In this document: piece by piece, positions 61,457 to 64,000 of the stretch | Position numbering within the stretch: position 1 is the first letter of the stretch | How the letters are laid out: every line of letters starts with the position of its first letter | The notes under the pieces: generated by a model | What the model was told of the DNA's origin: nothing | The model's database searches: none | The model's input: only the letters and a program-made list of their open reading frames with translations | Origin: Actinomycetales bacterium | Lineage (GTDB): Bacteria > Actinomycetota > Actinomycetes > Actinomycetales > Dermatophilaceae | Assembly: GCA_016711095.1 (NCBI GenBank) | Contig: JADJTP010000003.1 | Location: 995,262-1,059,261, forward strand | DNA length: 64,000 nucleotides | Reading direction: 5' to 3' | Position numbers and translations under genes: made by a program

Positions 61457-62140
61457 TCAGCCGACCGGACCGGGAAGGACCGTCCGTGTCCCCAGCGGCA
61501 CATCCAGTGGCACGCGGATCCAGTAGATCCGGGCGATGGCCGGCTGGGGGCCGTCACAGCCGGTGGCCGCCGGCGTCCGGCCGGCCCACACGGTCACGGT
61601 CACCGACGTGGCGCTCTGCTCGGCATCGACGCCCGTGATCGTGTCGCAGGCGGTGCCTCCCGCCGCGACTTCGACGACAAGGTCGCGCCGGTCGGCCGCC
61701 GTGGCAGACCCGAGCTCGGCAACCGTCGGCGCGACGAGGCGCCAACTCACCCGACGCTCCCGCGTTCCTGCCTCGGCAACCGTGACCGCCGGCGTCGGGA
61801 TGCCGGCGGACCCCGGAGGCTCTGGCAGCGGGTGAGGCGGTATGCCGCCGGACGGCAGGGCGGGTGACACGGACGACCCCGTCGGCATGTCCGAGGCAGA
61901 CGCGGTCAGTCCGGGCGAGGACGAGCGCCCGATGCTGCCGGAATCGCCGGGAGATGAGGAGCCGCTGCCGCACCCGGCCACGACGGCCAGCACTCCGACG
62001 CCTAGCGCGACGAAAGCCAGCGGACTGGTCGAGGTGCCGATGCCGAGCCTGCTGGGACGTCGGCGCCGGGACGGTGTTCCGCTCACGGTGGACGGTGTTC
62101 CGCTCACGGTGGACGGTGTTCCTCTCACGGTGGACGGCAT
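61457..62140 (-). CDS. Putative lipoprotein with repetitive N-terminus
   Basis: 227 residues from ATG 62140 (AGAGG just upstream). The first ~25 residues are made of the 7-residue repeat STVSGTP, from a 21-bp tandem DNA repeat, before a basic patch (SRRRRPSR) and a membrane segment ending in the lipobox VVAGC. The rest is Ser/Pro-rich, followed by a possible beta-rich domain. The unusual N-terminus leaves the true start open: a later GTG is possible. No function is known. Confidence 0.65.
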   Translation of the reverse strand: MPSTVRGTPSTVSGTPSTVSGTPSRRRRPSRLGIGTSTSPLAFVALGVGVLAVVAGCGSGSSSPGDSGSIGRSSSPGLTASASDMPTGSSVSPALPSGGIPPHPLPEPPGSAGIPTPAVTVAEAGTRERRVSWRLVAPTVAELGSATAADRRDLVVEVAAGGTACDTITGVDAEQSATSVTVTVWAGRTPAATGCDGPQPAIARIYWIRVPLDVPLGTRTVLPGPVG

Positions 62141-62253
62141 ACCTCTCACGGTAAGCGAGTCTGGCGTTGACTGCACCGAGTCCGCCGCGAGACGGGACGC
62201 GCGCGAAGGCGCGCCCGGGGTGACCGGGCGCGCCTCGCTGAATCGACGAGCAC

Positions 62254-63378
62254 TCACAGGTTGCGCGTCGTGTTGTAGAGACCCCATGCGTCATCGTCGA
62301 AGTAGGGCGAGAGCATGATGGTCGGGCCGACGATCCGATCGATGCGGCTGTTGACGCCGTTCAGCCAGCCCCAGTCACCGTTGTAGCCGTAGAACCAGCC
62401 ACCGCCGGAGGACCCGCGGGTCATGTCGCACGGGATCTTGACGGTCTGCGACCAGACGAACCAGGCGTCCCACTCGGGTGAGGTCGAACCCCAGCACTGC
62501 ATGAGGTTGCCGCCGTCGAAGGGCCACTCGGCCGGGTATCCGAACGCGTTCTCCCACACGCCGCTCTTGCCGCGGTTGACCGTGATGCCCTGGCCGCCGA
62601 AGTAGTCGACGATGTGCCAGCCCCAGTTGGTGTTCATGATTGCCACGCCCATGTCCTGGGAGAAGTCGGTGTTGCTGACCCAGGCACTCTTGCTCCACAA
62701 CTGGTTGGCCGTCCACGTCCCATAAGGCCGCGGGTTGGCCAGGTCGTCGTCATAGGCCGGGACGAAGGCGACGTTGTAGTGCCAGCTCGAGCCCTGCCCG
62801 CCGTGCAAGCAGTGACCGGCAGTCCAGATGGTGTCCTTGCCCTCGGAGTTGACGATGGTCGCCGAGCACTGCCAGCCGTCCTGACCGTTCTTGCTGAAGA
62901 ACAGCTTGCCCTGGGTGTAAGCGGTCGGGTCGTAATAAGGCACGTTCGGGTTGTAGGCCGCGAGCTCGCCCTTGCCGGCGCTCGCCGGGCCGAAGAGCTT
63001 GCTCGTCGAACCGTTCGCTGCGCGCACCGGTCCGTCGTGGGTCACCGGCTTCTTGCCGGCCTTCTGGTCGGCGCGGGCTTTCGCCTCGTATGCCGTCGCC
63101 TTGGCTTTGAGGTCGCCGTCTTGGTCGGCGGGTTTGGCCGCGCGCATCCGCGCGGGCGTCCAGAACGCCTCGAGGGCGAGGGCGTCGGAGACCGCCGCGC
63201 CGTACTTCGCCGCGCCGGCAGCCTTCGCTGCGGCAGACACGGTGGCGGTGGCGTTGGAGACGTCGGTGCTCGTCGGGCGCTTGGCGGCGTCGGCGCTGCC
63301 GGCTCCGGTGACGGCAAGTGCAACGGCACACGCGAGGCTGGCGCCGACGGCGGCCAGCCGGGTGGGGAGAGTTGACAT
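62254..63378 (-). CDS. Secreted trypsin-like serine protease
   Basis: 374 residues from ATG 63378. Signal peptide to about residue 32 (AVALAVTGAGSADAA), an Ala/Lys-rich propeptide, then a chymotrypsin-fold domain: catalytic His in IWTAGHCLHGG, Asp in SQDMGVAIMNT and Ser in CDMTRGSSGGGWFYG. An exported peptidase of the actinobacterial V8/trypsin-like group. The C-terminus ends WGLYNTTRNL without an anchor. Confidence 0.92.
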   Translation of the reverse strand: MSTLPTRLAAVGASLACAVALAVTGAGSADAAKRPTSTDVSNATATVSAAAKAAGAAKYGAAVSDALALEAFWTPARMRAAKPADQDGDLKAKATAYEAKARADQKAGKKPVTHDGPVRAANGSTSKLFGPASAGKGELAAYNPNVPYYDPTAYTQGKLFFSKNGQDGWQCSATIVNSEGKDTIWTAGHCLHGGQGSSWHYNVAFVPAYDDDLANPRPYGTWTANQLWSKSAWVSNTDFSQDMGVAIMNTNWGWHIVDYFGGQGITVNRGKSGVWENAFGYPAEWPFDGGNLMQCWGSTSPEWDAWFVWSQTVKIPCDMTRGSSGGGWFYGYNGDWGWLNGVNSRIDRIVGPTIMLSPYFDDDAWGLYNTTRNL

Positions 63379-63497
63379 GCGTGGTCAATCCTTCCAATCT
63401 CGGTGGGAGCCCTTGCACCCACTCCGACTGTCAGGAGTCGAGCAACCCGCCTGGGATACCACCCGCTCGCGCCGGTTTGGCCACGGTTTGATTACGG

Positions 63498-64000
63498 TCA
63501 GCTGACGCCGTCGACCGGCAGGCCGTCCTCGAGATAACGGAAGTGGGTGGCCTGCAAGACCGCGGCCACCCGACGGCGGACCGCGGGCCGCAACAGTTGG
63601 AGCGCCTCAGCGGGAGCGAGGAATGCATGCTCACTCACCTCCTCGGCCTGCACCCGGATCGCGGCGACTTGGGCGTCGTCGAGCACGCCGCAGTCAAAGA
63701 GGAAACGCAGCCCCATCGCCTTGCGCGCCGTCCCCGGACGAGTATCGACAGCGGCCAACCGTCCACTCTCGACGTGCACCCCGATCTCCTCGAGAATCTC
63801 CCGGCGACAGGCCTGCCATGGGGTTTCGCCGTCGGCTTCCATCACCCCACCGGGGATGGTCCAGCCGGACTTGTAGGTGGGCTTGAGCAGCAGGATTCGG
63901 CCCCGCCGGTCGCGCAGGATCGCCCCGGCCGACGCCGGTATGCCGGGCAGCCCGTCCCAGCTGAGCAATCCCGCGGCATACAACTCGTCGTCGTCCTGGG
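63498..64000 (-). CDS. NUDIX hydrolase, 5' end outside the window
   Basis: The open frame enters from the right edge (DDDELYAAGLLSWDG), so the start is not visible; a TTG at 63983 is a poor candidate. Nudix box: GGVMEADGETPWQACRREIL with EEIGV after it, matching G-x5-E-x7-RE-x-x-EE. The context TYKSGWTIPGGVMEADGE is typical for nucleotide or ADP-ribose-type substrates; the substrate is undetermined. Confidence 0.85.
   Translation of the reverse strand, partial: QDDDELYAAGLLSWDGLPGIPASAGAILRDRRGRILLLKPTYKSGWTIPGGVMEADGETPWQACRREILEEIGVHVESGRLAAVDTRPGTARKAMGLRFLFDCGVLDDAQVAAIRVQAEEVSEHAFLAPAEALQLLRPAVRRRVAAVLQATHFRYLEDGLPVDGVS

Overview
The window is high-GC DNA from an actinobacterium. It opens just downstream of the replication origin: the 3' end of gyrB, gyrA, a DUF3566 membrane protein, tRNA-Ile, a DLW-39 small protein and tRNA-Ala. 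It later carries the classic actinobacterial growth and division block: crgA, DUF881, sortase E, pabA/trpG, pknB-pknA-pbpA-rodA-pstP-fhaB-fhaA and tRNA-Leu. This order, the use of GTG/TTG starts and the base composition point to Micrococcales; a member of the Intrasporangiaceae (Janibacter/Knoellia/Tetrasphaera-like) is my guess, not a demonstration.

Layout. (1) 1-4110: conserved origin-proximal genes. (2) About 4111-22860: a genomic island in the 3' end of tRNA-Ala, bounded by a partial copy of that tRNA; no integrase gene is visible. Two nests of insertion sequences dominate it. The first is an ISL3-family element (4442-8856, 8-bp target duplication) whose transposase is split by two inverted IS30-family copies. 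The second is an IS21-family element (16097-21577) whose istB holds an IS256-family element, whose own terminal repeat holds an IS110-family element with a candidate bridge RNA. Between the nests is a cargo block of nucleic-acid-processing genes: a SauUSI-like type IV restriction enzyme (PLD nuclease, SF2 helicase, DUF3427), a HEPN-like protein, a NERD nuclease-like protein and a DUF2510/GIY-YIG protein. (3) 23.1-34.5 kb: stress and envelope genes (large secreted protein, DUF6766, CYTH-CHAD, CorA, hemerythrin, GAF-ANTAR). (4) 34.4-43.5 kb: Crp-like regulator, sirtuin, thioesterase, PIG-L deacetylase, uracil permease, Trk/Ktr potassium uptake pair, flavin-binding protein, cyclophilin. (5) 43.5-57.5 kb: rhomboid protease and the peptidoglycan/Ser-Thr kinase block. 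(6) 57.7-64 kb: secreted and lipoproteins, two NUDIX hydrolases, acyl-CoA dehydrogenase and a trypsin-like protease.

How the genes work together. The pknB-to-fhaA block is transcribed as one tightly overlapping minus-strand operon: kinases PknA/PknB, the phosphatase PstP and FHA phospho-readers control the RodA/PbpA peptidoglycan synthase. CrgA, the DUF881 protein and the class E sortase next door are also envelope factors. TrkH/KtrB and KtrA form a potassium uptake system with overlapping genes.

Main unusual signals. The octamer GTATGCCG (either strand) occurs about 50 times by hand count, is dense in the core regions and almost absent from the island. Several genes have a TANNNT box 6-7 bases before the start codon, as in leaderless promoters. 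There is a perfect 30-bp hairpin before tRNA-Leu. Single-base homopolymer frameshifts occur in pknA and in each frameshifted IS transposase checked. A G/C homopolymer tract between gyrB and gyrA is probably an assembly artefact.
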